From Cellvibrio sp. (GTDB taxonomy: Bacteria; Pseudomonadota; Gammaproteobacteria; Pseudomonadales; Cellvibrionaceae): a DNA stretch of 64,000 bases. This document shows positions 16,119 through 24,310 of the stretch, one piece after another. The translations under genes were made by a program, and so were the position numbers. The notes beneath the pieces are model-generated. The model did no database searches and was not told where the DNA came from. It saw only the letters and a program-made list of their open reading frames with translations. The stretch lies in contig JADJRD010000014.1 in assembly GCA_016712405.1 (NCBI GenBank), positions 806,001-870,000 on the forward strand, in the 5' to 3' direction. Position 1 is the first letter of the stretch. The number at the start of each line of letters is the position of its first letter.

Positions 16119-17174
16119 TTATTTCAAGGTTTTGATGGTATTAATGACCTGTTGCATCTCGTCAGGTGTACCTATGGTGATGCGAAGGAAATCAACGATT
16201 CGTGGTGAGTTGAAGTGACGAACCAGAATTTTATTTTCGCGTAGCTGCCGCGCCAATGTTATGGCGTCAGTGAAGTTGGGTTTAACAAAAACAAAATTGG
16301 CTTGAGATGGCAACACTGTAAAGCCCAATGTCTCCAATTCGGAGATGGTCCAGTCACGAGTTGAAATTATCTGATTGGTACACTCTTGAAAATATTCCTC
16401 ATCTTCAAAAGCGGCGATTGCAGCCGCCTCGGCCAATCTATCAAGAGGATAAGAGTTAAAACTATTTTTGACTCTATCCAAGGCTTCTATTAGCTGTTCA
16501 TTCCCTATTGCTAAACCCACGCGCATTCCCGCTAGAGAACGCGATTTCGAAAGTGTCTGTATTATCAATAAATTAGAGTATTGGTCGATGAGTTTACATG
16601 CGGTTTCCGCTCCAAAATCGACATAGGCTTCATCAACAACTACAGCTGATTGGGAGTTGATCTGTAGAAACTTTTCAATTTCTGCTAAAGATTTTCCAAT
16701 CGCTGTAGGTGCATTGGGATTTGGAAAAATAATGCCGCCATTGGGTTTTTGATAATCTGCAAAATCAATCGTGAAATCTTTTGTTAGTGGAATGGTTTCA
16801 TAATCAATGCGAAATAATTGGCAATAGACTTTATAAAAACTGTAGGTGATATCGGGAAACAGTAAGGGTTTGTCTTGTTGGAAAAAAGCCATAAATACCA
16901 GTGCAAGAATTTCATCTGAGCCATTACCGACAAATACTTGTGTAGGTTTGACACCATAATAATTCGCAATGGTTTGCTTGAGTTTTTTAGAATTGGGATC
17001 AGGATATAAACGCAATTTGGCTATTGCGTCTGTCGTCATCAAAGAATGTACGCGTGGTGATGGGGGATATGGGCTTTCATTGGTATTGAGCTTGATTAAC
17101 CCGTCAATTTGGGGTTGTTCGCCGGGCGTGTAGGGCTCTAGTTCTCTTACTAATGGGCTCCATAAAGTTGACAT
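16119..17174 (-). CDS. hisC: Histidinol-phosphate aminotransferase
   Basis: HisC is a pyridoxal-phosphate enzyme that converts imidazole-acetol phosphate and glutamate to histidinol phosphate in histidine synthesis. The protein (351 aa) shows LIKLNTNESPYPPSP near the N-terminus, VGNGSDEIL (about 81-89), VVDEAYVDFG and the PLP-lysine segment IIQTLSKSRSLAGMRVG. The C-terminal FLRITIGTPDEM is typical. ATG 17174 is preferred over the GTG just upstream. It stands apart from other his genes, as second copies of hisC often do; some such copies act on tyrosine or phenylalanine instead. Confidence 0.9.
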   Translation of the reverse strand: MSTLWSPLVRELEPYTPGEQPQIDGLIKLNTNESPYPPSPRVHSLMTTDAIAKLRLYPDPNSKKLKQTIANYYGVKPTQVFVGNGSDEILALVFMAFFQQDKPLLFPDITYSFYKVYCQLFRIDYETIPLTKDFTIDFADYQKPNGGIIFPNPNAPTAIGKSLAEIEKFLQINSQSAVVVDEAYVDFGAETACKLIDQYSNLLIIQTLSKSRSLAGMRVGLAIGNEQLIEALDRVKNSFNSYPLDRLAEAAAIAAFEDEEYFQECTNQIISTRDWTISELETLGFTVLPSQANFVFVKPNFTDAITLARQLRENKILVRHFNSPRIVDFLRITIGTPDEMQQVINTIKTLK

Positions 17175-17322
17175 CACAATTTCTCGTCTTAAAGCATTTG
17201 GGGGCGTGAAGTATAGCGAGGCATTGATTCATTTCACCACTGATAATCGGAACTTTTTTAATTTTTGATGAGTCAGAAGGCGAGTGTTTAAGTTCAGCTA
17301 TTGAGTAATCGAGGTGAATGTT

Positions 17323-18714
17323 ATGAAGCGTTATGTGATTTTATGGGGAATGATTTACAGCTTGTTGATTGCTGGTTTTTCTCATGCGGAAGGGCTGCCT
17401 GATTTTACGGATTTAATTGAAAGGCATTCTCCGGCTGTAGTCAAAATTACCGCAGTTGGTCGATCTGGTCCTCGCTCGTCTGGGCATGGGGCACCTCCAG
17501 GGCAGCCAATACCGGAAATATTTAGGGAACTGCTGGAGCAAAGACAAATGCCACGCGAGCAGGGTTCATTGGGTACAGGATTTATCATCGATAGTGAAGG
17601 CTACATTTTAACCAACGATCATGTGGTTGGGGTGGCTAATGAAATCAAAGTCGTTCTAAACGATCAGCGCGAGTTTGAGGCTAAATTAGTCGGCAGGGAT
17701 GAGCGCTCGGATTTGGCTCTTTTGAAAATCGATGCCAAACATCTTCCTACATTGGAATTGGCAAAAAATGAAAATTTAAAAGTGGGTCAATGGGTGGTTG
17801 CTATAGGTTCTCCTTACGGATTGGACTATTCCGCCAGCGCAGGAATTGTAAGTGCTATTGGTCGGGCGATTCCGTCAGCTCATTCTGAATCGACTTATGT
17901 TCCCTTTATTCAAACGGATGTGGCAATCAATCCTGGTAATTCAGGCGGCCCACTGTTTAATCTTAAGGGTGAAGTGGTGGGGATAAACTCCCAAATATTT
18001 TCGCCTACCGGTAGCTCCGTTGGTTTGTCTTTTGCGATTCCTTCAAGCCTCGCACTGGATGTGGTCTCTCAATTAAAAGATAAGGGGCGAGTTGATCGTG
18101 GTTGGTTGGGTGTTTACTTGCAGGATGTTGATAAGGGTTTGGCTAATTCTATGGGTTTGGATAAGGCGCGAGGTGCTCTGGTGAGCGATGTGGCTGAATC
18201 TGGGCCTGCAGACAAGGCCGGTATCCAAGTGGGTGATGTCATAGTGAAATTTCAGGATCAGGGGATCAATCACTCAAGTGATTTGCCGCACCTGGTCGGA
18301 CGAACTCGTCCAAATACTAAAGTGGCTATGACTATTATGCGTAAAGGGAAAGAACAGATTATTCAGGTTAAGGTAGGAAGTTTGCCGGGTTCTCCCGATG
18401 AAGTTCAGGCGCAAACCACGCTTTCTAATAATACAAGCAAGGATCTTTTGGGGTTGTCACTGGTTGGGTTTACCCGCACTGGCCCTAATGGTCCCAGCGC
18501 CGGAGTACAGGTAAAAACGGTCAAGCCGGATAGTCCTGCCGCCAAAGCGGGATTGAAAGCGGGGGATGTGATTACCCAATTGGCGTTCAATGAAATCAAT
18601 AATCTGAACGACTACCAAAAAGTGGTCGGAGGATTGAAAAAGAACGAAAGCTACGCAGTTCGATTTTATCGCGAGGGTCGAGCGGTATTTAGGTCGATTA
18701 TCATCGAAAACTAG
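17323..18714 (+). CDS. mucD: Periplasmic serine protease DegP/MucD family
   Basis: This protease and chaperone of the HtrA family degrades misfolded envelope proteins. The protein (463 aa from ATG 17323) has a signal peptide (MKRYVILWGMIYSLLIAGFS-HAEG). The trypsin-like triad is His100 (TNDHVV), Asp130 (RSDLALLKI) and Ser207 (GNSGGPLF). Two PDZ domains follow at about 250-345 and 365-460. GAGGTG lies before the start; an in-frame GTG at 17314 is less likely. In Pseudomonas mucD closes the algU-mucABC operon and lepA lies downstream. Here the sigma-factor genes are absent, but the mucD-lepA-lepB order is kept. I use mucD by this synteny; degQ is an equivalent reading. Confidence 0.88.
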   Translation: MKRYVILWGMIYSLLIAGFSHAEGLPDFTDLIERHSPAVVKITAVGRSGPRSSGHGAPPGQPIPEIFRELLEQRQMPREQGSLGTGFIIDSEGYILTNDHVVGVANEIKVVLNDQREFEAKLVGRDERSDLALLKIDAKHLPTLELAKNENLKVGQWVVAIGSPYGLDYSASAGIVSAIGRAIPSAHSESTYVPFIQTDVAINPGNSGGPLFNLKGEVVGINSQIFSPTGSSVGLSFAIPSSLALDVVSQLKDKGRVDRGWLGVYLQDVDKGLANSMGLDKARGALVSDVAESGPADKAGIQVGDVIVKFQDQGINHSSDLPHLVGRTRPNTKVAMTIMRKGKEQIIQVKVGSLPGSPDEVQAQTTLSNNTSKDLLGLSLVGFTRTGPNGPSAGVQVKTVKPDSPAAKAGLKAGDVITQLAFNEINNLNDYQKVVGGLKKNESYAVRFYREGRAVFRSIIIEN

Positions 18715-18728
18715 TTGAGGTCATTTAC

Positions 18729-18758
18729 CTGACAGATGGGGATTAAATCCGCTAGAAT
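18729..18758 (+). promoter_or_regulatory. Probable sigma-70 promoter of lepA
   Basis: CTGACA (18729-18734) and TAGAAT (18753-18758) are separated by 18 bases. The predicted start of transcription near 18765 lies just before the hairpin at 18771-18807, so the lepA messenger would begin with this hairpin. Confidence 0.45.
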
Positions 18759-18770
18759 GCGCGCACTTTT

Positions 18771-18807
18771 GACTCCGGTCATCTTATTGATGGCCGGAGT
18801 TTTTTCC
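18771..18807 (+). terminator. Hairpin with T-run between mucD and lepA
   Basis: GACTCCGGTCATC pairs with GATGGCCGGAGT (one mismatch) around TTATT, followed by six T. It can end mucD transcription. Because a promoter lies immediately upstream, it might also attenuate lepA. Confidence 0.75.
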
Positions 18808-18832
18808 TCAAACCTTAGGTAGTTAACTGTCT

Positions 18833-20632
18833 GTGACTGATCTTAGCCATATCCGTAATTTTTCTATCATTGCCCATATCGACCACGGCAAATCCACCAT
18901 TGCTGACCGTTTTATCCAAATGTGTGGTGGCTTAAGCGACCGTGAAATGGAAGCACAAGTCCTTGATTCAATGGATTTAGAGCGCGAGCGCGGCATCACC
19001 ATTAAAGCTCATAGTGTGACTCTTCATTACAACGCCCGCGACGGTAAAACCTACCAACTCAATTTTATTGATACGCCTGGTCATGTGGATTTTACCTATG
19101 AGGTTTCCCGTTCTTTAGCGGCTTGTGAAGGTGCGTTGTTGGTAGTGGATGCAGGGCAGGGTGTCGAAGCGCAATCTGTTGCTAACTGCTATACCGCGAT
19201 AGAGCAAGGGCTGGAAGTGATTCCTGTCTTGAACAAAATGGATTTGCCGCAAGCCGAACCTGATCGTGTTGCTCAGGAAATTGAAGATATTATCGGTATT
19301 GATGCTACAGAAGCTGTCCGTTGCTCGGCCAAGTCAGGCATGGGTATGGAAGATGTACTGGAAGAGTTGGTGCGTTTGGTGCCGCCGCCAGTGGGTGATG
19401 TCGATGCTCCTTTACAGGCGTTGATTATTGATTCTTGGTTCGATAATTATCTTGGCGTAGTCTCACTTGTGAGAGTTATGCAAGGAACACTCAAACTAAA
19501 GGATAAGATTATCGCGAAAACGATTGGCAAGCCGCAGTTAGTTGATGGGGTGGGGGTATTCAGTCCAAAACCAACACAATTAAAAGAACTGAAAGCTGGC
19601 GAAGTGGGTTTTGTGGTTGCTGGTATTAAAGATATTTTAGGTGCACCGGTTGGGGACACTATTACCCATGCATCGACTCCTGATGTGGAATCTTTGGCTG
19701 GGTTCCAAAAAATCAAACCGCAAGTTTATGCGGGCATGTTCCCGATTAGTTCAGACGATTTTGAAGATTTCCGCGAGGCTTTAGCCAAACTGACATTGAA
19801 TGATGCTTCATTGTTTTATGAGCCCGAAAGTTCGGATGCATTGGGGTTTGGTTTTCGTGTTGGTTTCCTGGGCATGTTGCATATGGAAATCATTCAGGAG
19901 CGATTGGAGCGTGAATACGATCTGGATTTGATAACCACGGCACCAACAGTGGTTTATGAATTGGTTAAGCGTGGAGGTGAGGTTATTTATGTCGATAACC
20001 CATCCAAATTACCTGATCCAGGCTCTATTGAGGAAATGCGTGAGCCGATTGTGGAGGCCAATATTTTGGTACCACAAGAGCATTTGGGTAATGTTATTAC
20101 TTTGTGTATTGAAAAACGTGGGGTGCAAAAAGATTTACAATTCACGGGTTCACAAGTGCGTGTTCGCTATGAGCTGCCGATGAATGAAGTAGTAACGGAT
20201 TTCTTTGATCGATTAAAGTCGGTGAGCCGTGGTTATGCTTCATTGGATTACAGTTTTATACGATTTCAAGCAGCTAATTTGGTGCGTTTGGATGTGTTAA
20301 TTAACAGTGAAAAAGTGGATGCTCTGGCCATTATTGTTCATCGTGACAAAGCGCATAAGATGGGGCATTCATTAACTGAAAAAATGAAAGAGTTAATTCC
20401 TCGCCAAATGTATGACGTGGCGATTCAAGCAGCAATTGGTGGTCAAATTGTTGCTCGTTCCACTGTAAAAGCTTTACGTAAAGATGTAACCGCAAAATGT
20501 TATGGTGGTGATGCTACGCGTAAGAAAAAACTGTTGGAAAAGCAAAAAGCGGGTAAGAAACGTATGAAGCAAGTGGGTAGTGTTGAAATCCCGCAGGCTG
20601 CATTTTTTGCCGTATTGAAAATAGATAGTTAA
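18833..20632 (+). CDS. lepA: Elongation factor 4 (LepA)
   Basis: LepA is a ribosome-associated GTPase, membrane-linked in part, that affects initiation and elongation under stress. The 599-residue length equals that of E. coli LepA. The G domain shows IAHIDHGKSTIADR, GITIKAHSVTL, DTPGHVDFTYEVSRS and NKMDLPQA. The LepA-specific C-terminal domain is present with RKDVTAKCYGGDATRKKKL near residue 560. The start is GTG at 18833, chosen because VTDLSHIRNFSIIAHIDHG aligns with the family N-terminus. lepB follows 17 bases after the stop. Confidence 0.97.
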   Translation: MTDLSHIRNFSIIAHIDHGKSTIADRFIQMCGGLSDREMEAQVLDSMDLERERGITIKAHSVTLHYNARDGKTYQLNFIDTPGHVDFTYEVSRSLAACEGALLVVDAGQGVEAQSVANCYTAIEQGLEVIPVLNKMDLPQAEPDRVAQEIEDIIGIDATEAVRCSAKSGMGMEDVLEELVRLVPPPVGDVDAPLQALIIDSWFDNYLGVVSLVRVMQGTLKLKDKIIAKTIGKPQLVDGVGVFSPKPTQLKELKAGEVGFVVAGIKDILGAPVGDTITHASTPDVESLAGFQKIKPQVYAGMFPISSDDFEDFREALAKLTLNDASLFYEPESSDALGFGFRVGFLGMLHMEIIQERLEREYDLDLITTAPTVVYELVKRGGEVIYVDNPSKLPDPGSIEEMREPIVEANILVPQEHLGNVITLCIEKRGVQKDLQFTGSQVRVRYELPMNEVVTDFFDRLKSVSRGYASLDYSFIRFQAANLVRLDVLINSEKVDALAIIVHRDKAHKMGHSLTEKMKELIPRQMYDVAIQAAIGGQIVARSTVKALRKDVTAKCYGGDATRKKKLLEKQKAGKKRMKQVGSVEIPQAAFFAVLKIDS

Positions 20633-20649
20633 TTTACCAAGGCGCGATA

Positions 20650-21531
20650 ATGACAGAAACTTTAGCCAAAATTCTCATGTATGGACTACCCTTTGCGGTT
20701 TTGTTTACCGGCTTGGTGTGGCTTGTCGATAGTTTGTTTTTTGCAAAACATCGCAAAGCGAAAGTGGCTGCAGTTGAGAAAAAATTTGCTGTAACGGAAA
20801 AAAGATCAGAAGCTGAGCAAAAATCTTATGAGGCAGCCTTAATGGCTGCTTCTGCAGAGCCTGCATTGATCGAGAATTCCAAATCATTTTTCCCTGTTCT
20901 ATTTTTTGTGTTTTTTATTCGTTCATTTTTGTTTGAGCCCTTCCAGATCCCATCAGGCTCCATGATCCCAACGCTAAAAGTCGGTGATTTTATTCTGGTC
21001 AATAAATTTACTTATGGCATACGCATGCCTATTCTTAATTCGGAAATTATTCCGGTGAACAAGCCCCAGCGTGGCGAAGTCATGGTGTTTTATCCACCGC
21101 ATCAACCGAAAGTGAGTTTTATCAAGCGTGTTATTGGGTTGCCGGGTGATGAAATTCGGTATACCAACAATGTGCTTTATGTGAATGGTGTAGAGATTAA
21201 GCAAGTCGAGCTATTTAAAAAGGTTCCTGAGCTTTATTCGCCCTGTATGTCTTATGGGTCGCAGTTAACCGTGGCTGATGAAGCCTTGGGTGACAAAGTG
21301 CATCAGATGCAAAAATGTGATGTGCCCGGTGAAACCAGTCGTAATGGTACTTGGATTGTTCCTGAAGGGCATTATTTTATGATGGGTGATAATCGGGATA
21401 ACAGTCAGGATAGTCGAGTTTGGGGGACCGTCCCAGAACAAAATATTATTGGAAAAGCAATTCTTGTATGGATGCATTGGGATGAGTTTTGGAGTGTGCC
21501 GAGTTTTAAAACTGTAGGTAAAATTCAATAA
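20650..21531 (+). CDS. lepB: Signal peptidase I
   Basis: LepB cleaves signal peptides of exported proteins at the periplasmic face of the inner membrane. The 293-residue protein has two membrane segments (about 10-32 and 80-97) linked by a charged cytoplasmic loop. The catalytic Ser104 is in PSGSMIPTLK and the general-base Lys159 in SFIKRVIGLPGD. GDNRDNSQDSRVWG is the conserved box E near residue 255. It lies in the lepA-lepB-DUF4845-rnc-era-recO run, the usual proteobacterial order. Confidence 0.97.
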   Translation: MTETLAKILMYGLPFAVLFTGLVWLVDSLFFAKHRKAKVAAVEKKFAVTEKRSEAEQKSYEAALMAASAEPALIENSKSFFPVLFFVFFIRSFLFEPFQIPSGSMIPTLKVGDFILVNKFTYGIRMPILNSEIIPVNKPQRGEVMVFYPPHQPKVSFIKRVIGLPGDEIRYTNNVLYVNGVEIKQVELFKKVPELYSPCMSYGSQLTVADEALGDKVHQMQKCDVPGETSRNGTWIVPEGHYFMMGDNRDNSQDSRVWGTVPEQNIIGKAILVWMHWDEFWSVPSFKTVGKIQ

Positions 21532-21552
21532 AAATCAATTGAAGGTGGATGT

Positions 21553-21999
21553 ATGAAGAACAATCTGAAAGAGATGGCTTGGAAAAATCAGAAAGGCATG
21601 GGTGCTTTGCAATGGATATTGGTTTTGTTGATTGCAGCATTTTTCTTGTTGCTTGGGTTTCGTGTAATTCCTTTATATACCGAGAATCAATATGTTATTG
21701 CGGGATTAAAGAGTTTGGTTAAAGCTGATGAAAATATAATTGACATGACGGATGCTGAAATCAACAAAAGAATGGATAATTTTTATAATCTTAATAATGT
21801 TCAATCCGATGGTCCGCGGCAGAATATTGAGATTGAGAGGGAAGATAGCCGTGTTTTGATTACCATTGATTATGAAGGCAAGGCTGTATTATTTGAAGAT
21901 CAACCAGTTGTTGGGACAGTCTCTATAGTCATATCATTCAAAAATCATCTTGACAGTGATCGCGTACATGAATGCTGTAAGCCTCTCAAGAGTAAATAG
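21553..21999 (+). CDS. DUF4845 membrane protein
   Basis: This 148-residue protein of unknown function has one N-terminal membrane helix (about 18-42, ALQWILVLLIAAFFLLLGF) preceded by the typical QKGMG segment, and a small mostly beta domain outside. DUF4845 proteins lie between lepB and rnc in many gammaproteobacteria, as here. The ATG has a strong ribosome site (GAAGGTGG). The stop codon shares one base with the rnc start. Confidence 0.85.
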   Translation: MKNNLKEMAWKNQKGMGALQWILVLLIAAFFLLLGFRVIPLYTENQYVIAGLKSLVKADENIIDMTDAEINKRMDNFYNLNNVQSDGPRQNIEIEREDSRVLITIDYEGKAVLFEDQPVVGTVSIVISFKNHLDSDRVHECCKPLKSK

Positions 22000-22676
22000 T
22001 GCAATTTAACCAATATACATCTTTAAACTCCATTCTGGGGTATAGCTTTCGTGATCTGCAGTTATTGCGGCAAGCCTTAACTCATCGTAGTTTTAGTTCA
22101 GACAATAATGAACGCTTCGAATTTCTGGGTGATTCCATTCTGAATTTAATTGTTGGTGAGGCTCTGTTTCAAAAATTTCCGAATGCGAAAGAAGGGCAGC
22201 TAAGTGGATTAAGATCGGCATTAGTTTGTGCGGACAGCCTTGTAAAAATTGCGCGTAATTTTAAGCTCAATCATCATTTAATTTTGGGTGAGGGTGAGTT
22301 GAAGTCGGGTGGACTTGAACGCGATTCCATTTTATCGGATGCGGTCGAAGCCTTGATAGGCGCAATATATACTGAGGTTGGTTTTGATCAATGTCGGGTT
22401 GTGGTTCTGGGCTGGTTTGCTGAGAAATTAAATCAACTTTCTTTAGAGGCAAAACACAAGGATGCAAAAACCCAATTACAAGAATACATGCAATCCTGTA
22501 AAAAACCGCTGCCCGAATATACTGTTGTACAAGTTATGGGTGAATCCCATGCGCAACAATTTATTGTTGAATGTCGCGTGGCCCTATTAACACAAGCTAC
22601 CAGTGCACAGGCTACGAATCGTCGAGAAGCTGAAAAGTTGGCGGCGGCTAAAGCTCTTAAATTACTCAATATTTAA
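21999..22676 (+). CDS. rnc: Ribonuclease III
   Basis: RNase III cuts double-stranded RNA, including rRNA precursors and antisense duplexes. The 225-residue protein has the catalytic box NERFEFLGDSIL (residues 37-48, with the metal-binding acidic residues Glu41 and Asp45) and a second acidic site DAVEALIGAIY near residue 115. A double-stranded-RNA-binding domain spans about 155-225. The start is GTG at 21999, overlapping the previous stop by one base, which implies coupling. era follows after eight bases. Confidence 0.96.
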   Translation: MQFNQYTSLNSILGYSFRDLQLLRQALTHRSFSSDNNERFEFLGDSILNLIVGEALFQKFPNAKEGQLSGLRSALVCADSLVKIARNFKLNHHLILGEGELKSGGLERDSILSDAVEALIGAIYTEVGFDQCRVVVLGWFAEKLNQLSLEAKHKDAKTQLQEYMQSCKKPLPEYTVVQVMGESHAQQFIVECRVALLTQATSAQATNRREAEKLAAAKALKLLNI

Positions 22677-22684
22677 CTCCTCTT

Positions 22685-23590
22685 ATGACAAATGAAAAGT
22701 CTTTAACCCGATGTGGATATGTGGCTATTGTGGGTCGGCCTAATGTAGGCAAATCCACACTGTTAAATCATATGCTGGGTCAAAAAATCAGTATCACTTC
22801 GCGTAAACCTCAGACCACACGCAACAATGTGTTAGGTATAAAGACTGAAAACAATAATCAAATTATTTTTGTGGATACGCCTGGGTTACATTTGGGGCAA
22901 GAAAAAGCCATCAACCGCTATATGAATAGAGCGGCCAGCACGGCAATGAAGGATGTTGATCTGGTTATTTTTGTAGTGGATAAATTTATCTGGACCGAAG
23001 AAGACGAGGCTGTTGCCCGGCAACTCAATAATATTAACTGCCCCATTATTTTAGCAGTCAACAAAGTGGATCAGATTGATGACAAGGAAAAACTTTTGCC
23101 TCACATTCAGCATTTATCTGAAAAATTATCGGCTCTTGAGATTGTGCCTCTGTCCGCTTTGCGAAATATTAATTTAGATCGTCTTGAGCAAATTATTTTG
23201 CATCATTTGCCTGAGTCGACACATCTTTTTCCTGAAGATCAAATCACTGATCGCAGTTCACGATTTATGGCGGCAGAAATTGTGCGCGAAAAAATTACTC
23301 GCCAATTGGGTGACGAATTGCCTTATGAAATGGCTGTGGAGATAGAAGAGTTTACCTATGAAGGAGAATTGCTGAATATCTCTGCATTGATTTTGGTAGA
23401 AAAATCCGGGCAGAAAAAAATTCTCATTGGTGATAAGGGTGATCGAATTAAATTAATTGGTACTCAAGCACGTATTGATATGGAAACTTTGTTCGAAAGC
23501 AAAATAATGTTAAAGCTGTGGGTGAAAATTAAATCCGGATGGTCAGATGATGAGCGCGCATTACGAAGCTTGGGATATCATGATATCTAA
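22685..23590 (+). CDS. era: GTPase Era
   Basis: Era binds the 3' end of 16S rRNA and assists 30S maturation. The protein (301 aa) carries G1 GRPNVGKST (about 17-25), G3 DTPGLH, G4 NKVD and G5-like SAL. A C-terminal KH domain includes ILVEKSGQKKILIGDKGDRIK, within which the GxxG-type loop IGDKGDRI lies. Length and position between rnc and recO are standard. Confidence 0.97.
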   Translation: MTNEKSLTRCGYVAIVGRPNVGKSTLLNHMLGQKISITSRKPQTTRNNVLGIKTENNNQIIFVDTPGLHLGQEKAINRYMNRAASTAMKDVDLVIFVVDKFIWTEEDEAVARQLNNINCPIILAVNKVDQIDDKEKLLPHIQHLSEKLSALEIVPLSALRNINLDRLEQIILHHLPESTHLFPEDQITDRSSRFMAAEIVREKITRQLGDELPYEMAVEIEEFTYEGELLNISALILVEKSGQKKILIGDKGDRIKLIGTQARIDMETLFESKIMLKLWVKIKSGWSDDERALRSLGYHDI

Positions 23591-23593
23591 GCT

Positions 23594-24295
23594 ATGCGAG
23601 TAGAAGATCAGCCTGCTTATGTTTTGCATCTTCGCCCCTATCGCGATACTAGCGCATTAGTCGATTTGTTAACCCCCGATTATGGTCGTCTTTCGGTTGT
23701 GGTTCGTGGTGTCAGAAAAAGTAAATCTCCCAAGCGTCAATTATTAAACCCCTTTCATGGATTGCTGATTAGTTTTCAAGGTGAGGGTGAATTAAAGCTT
23801 CTCACGCAATTTGAATCCAATCAGCGTTTTTTCAATTTACAAGCAGCGCATCTTTATTCTGGTTTTTATATTAATGAATTAATTGTAAGGCTGTTGCCGG
23901 AAATGGATGCGCACAATGATTTATTTTCCTTATACGAATCCAGCATTCATGCATTGCATCAACAGGAAGATATTGAGCCCATACTACGTCGATTTGAATT
24001 TCGTTTGTTGATGGAGCTGGGTTACGCAATTGACTTTCAAGTAGACGCTATTGAGCAGCAGCCAATTAAACCTAACCAGTTGTATAGATGTGATCTGGAG
24101 CGAGGTTTTATCACGCTGCCTCAAGGTGAAGATTCATCTGCTGGCTTCAGCGGAGAAGATTTACTGGCAATAGCCACAGATAATTACACGCAATTAACAA
24201 CAAGACGTGCTGCAAAGCAATTAACTCGTTATCTATTAGGTCCCTTGTTGGGGAAAAAACCTTTAAAAAGTCGAGAGCTTTTTTTTAGTAAGTAA
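23594..24295 (+). CDS. recO: DNA repair protein RecO
   Basis: RecO helps load RecA onto gaps with RecF and RecR. The protein (233 aa) begins with the OB-fold (QPAYVLHLRPYRDTSALVDLLTPDYGRLSVVVRGVR) and continues with an all-helical domain. It starts three bases after the era stop. The gene is convergent with barA, with a 15-base gap. No zinc-finger cysteine set is visible, as in other gammaproteobacterial RecO. Confidence 0.94.
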   Translation: MRVEDQPAYVLHLRPYRDTSALVDLLTPDYGRLSVVVRGVRKSKSPKRQLLNPFHGLLISFQGEGELKLLTQFESNQRFFNLQAAHLYSGFYINELIVRLLPEMDAHNDLFSLYESSIHALHQQEDIEPILRRFEFRLLMELGYAIDFQVDAIEQQPIKPNQLYRCDLERGFITLPQGEDSSAGFSGEDLLAIATDNYTQLTTRRAAKQLTRYLLGPLLGKKPLKSRELFFSK

Positions 24296-24310
24296 TTTTT
24301 GTTAAGTGCT

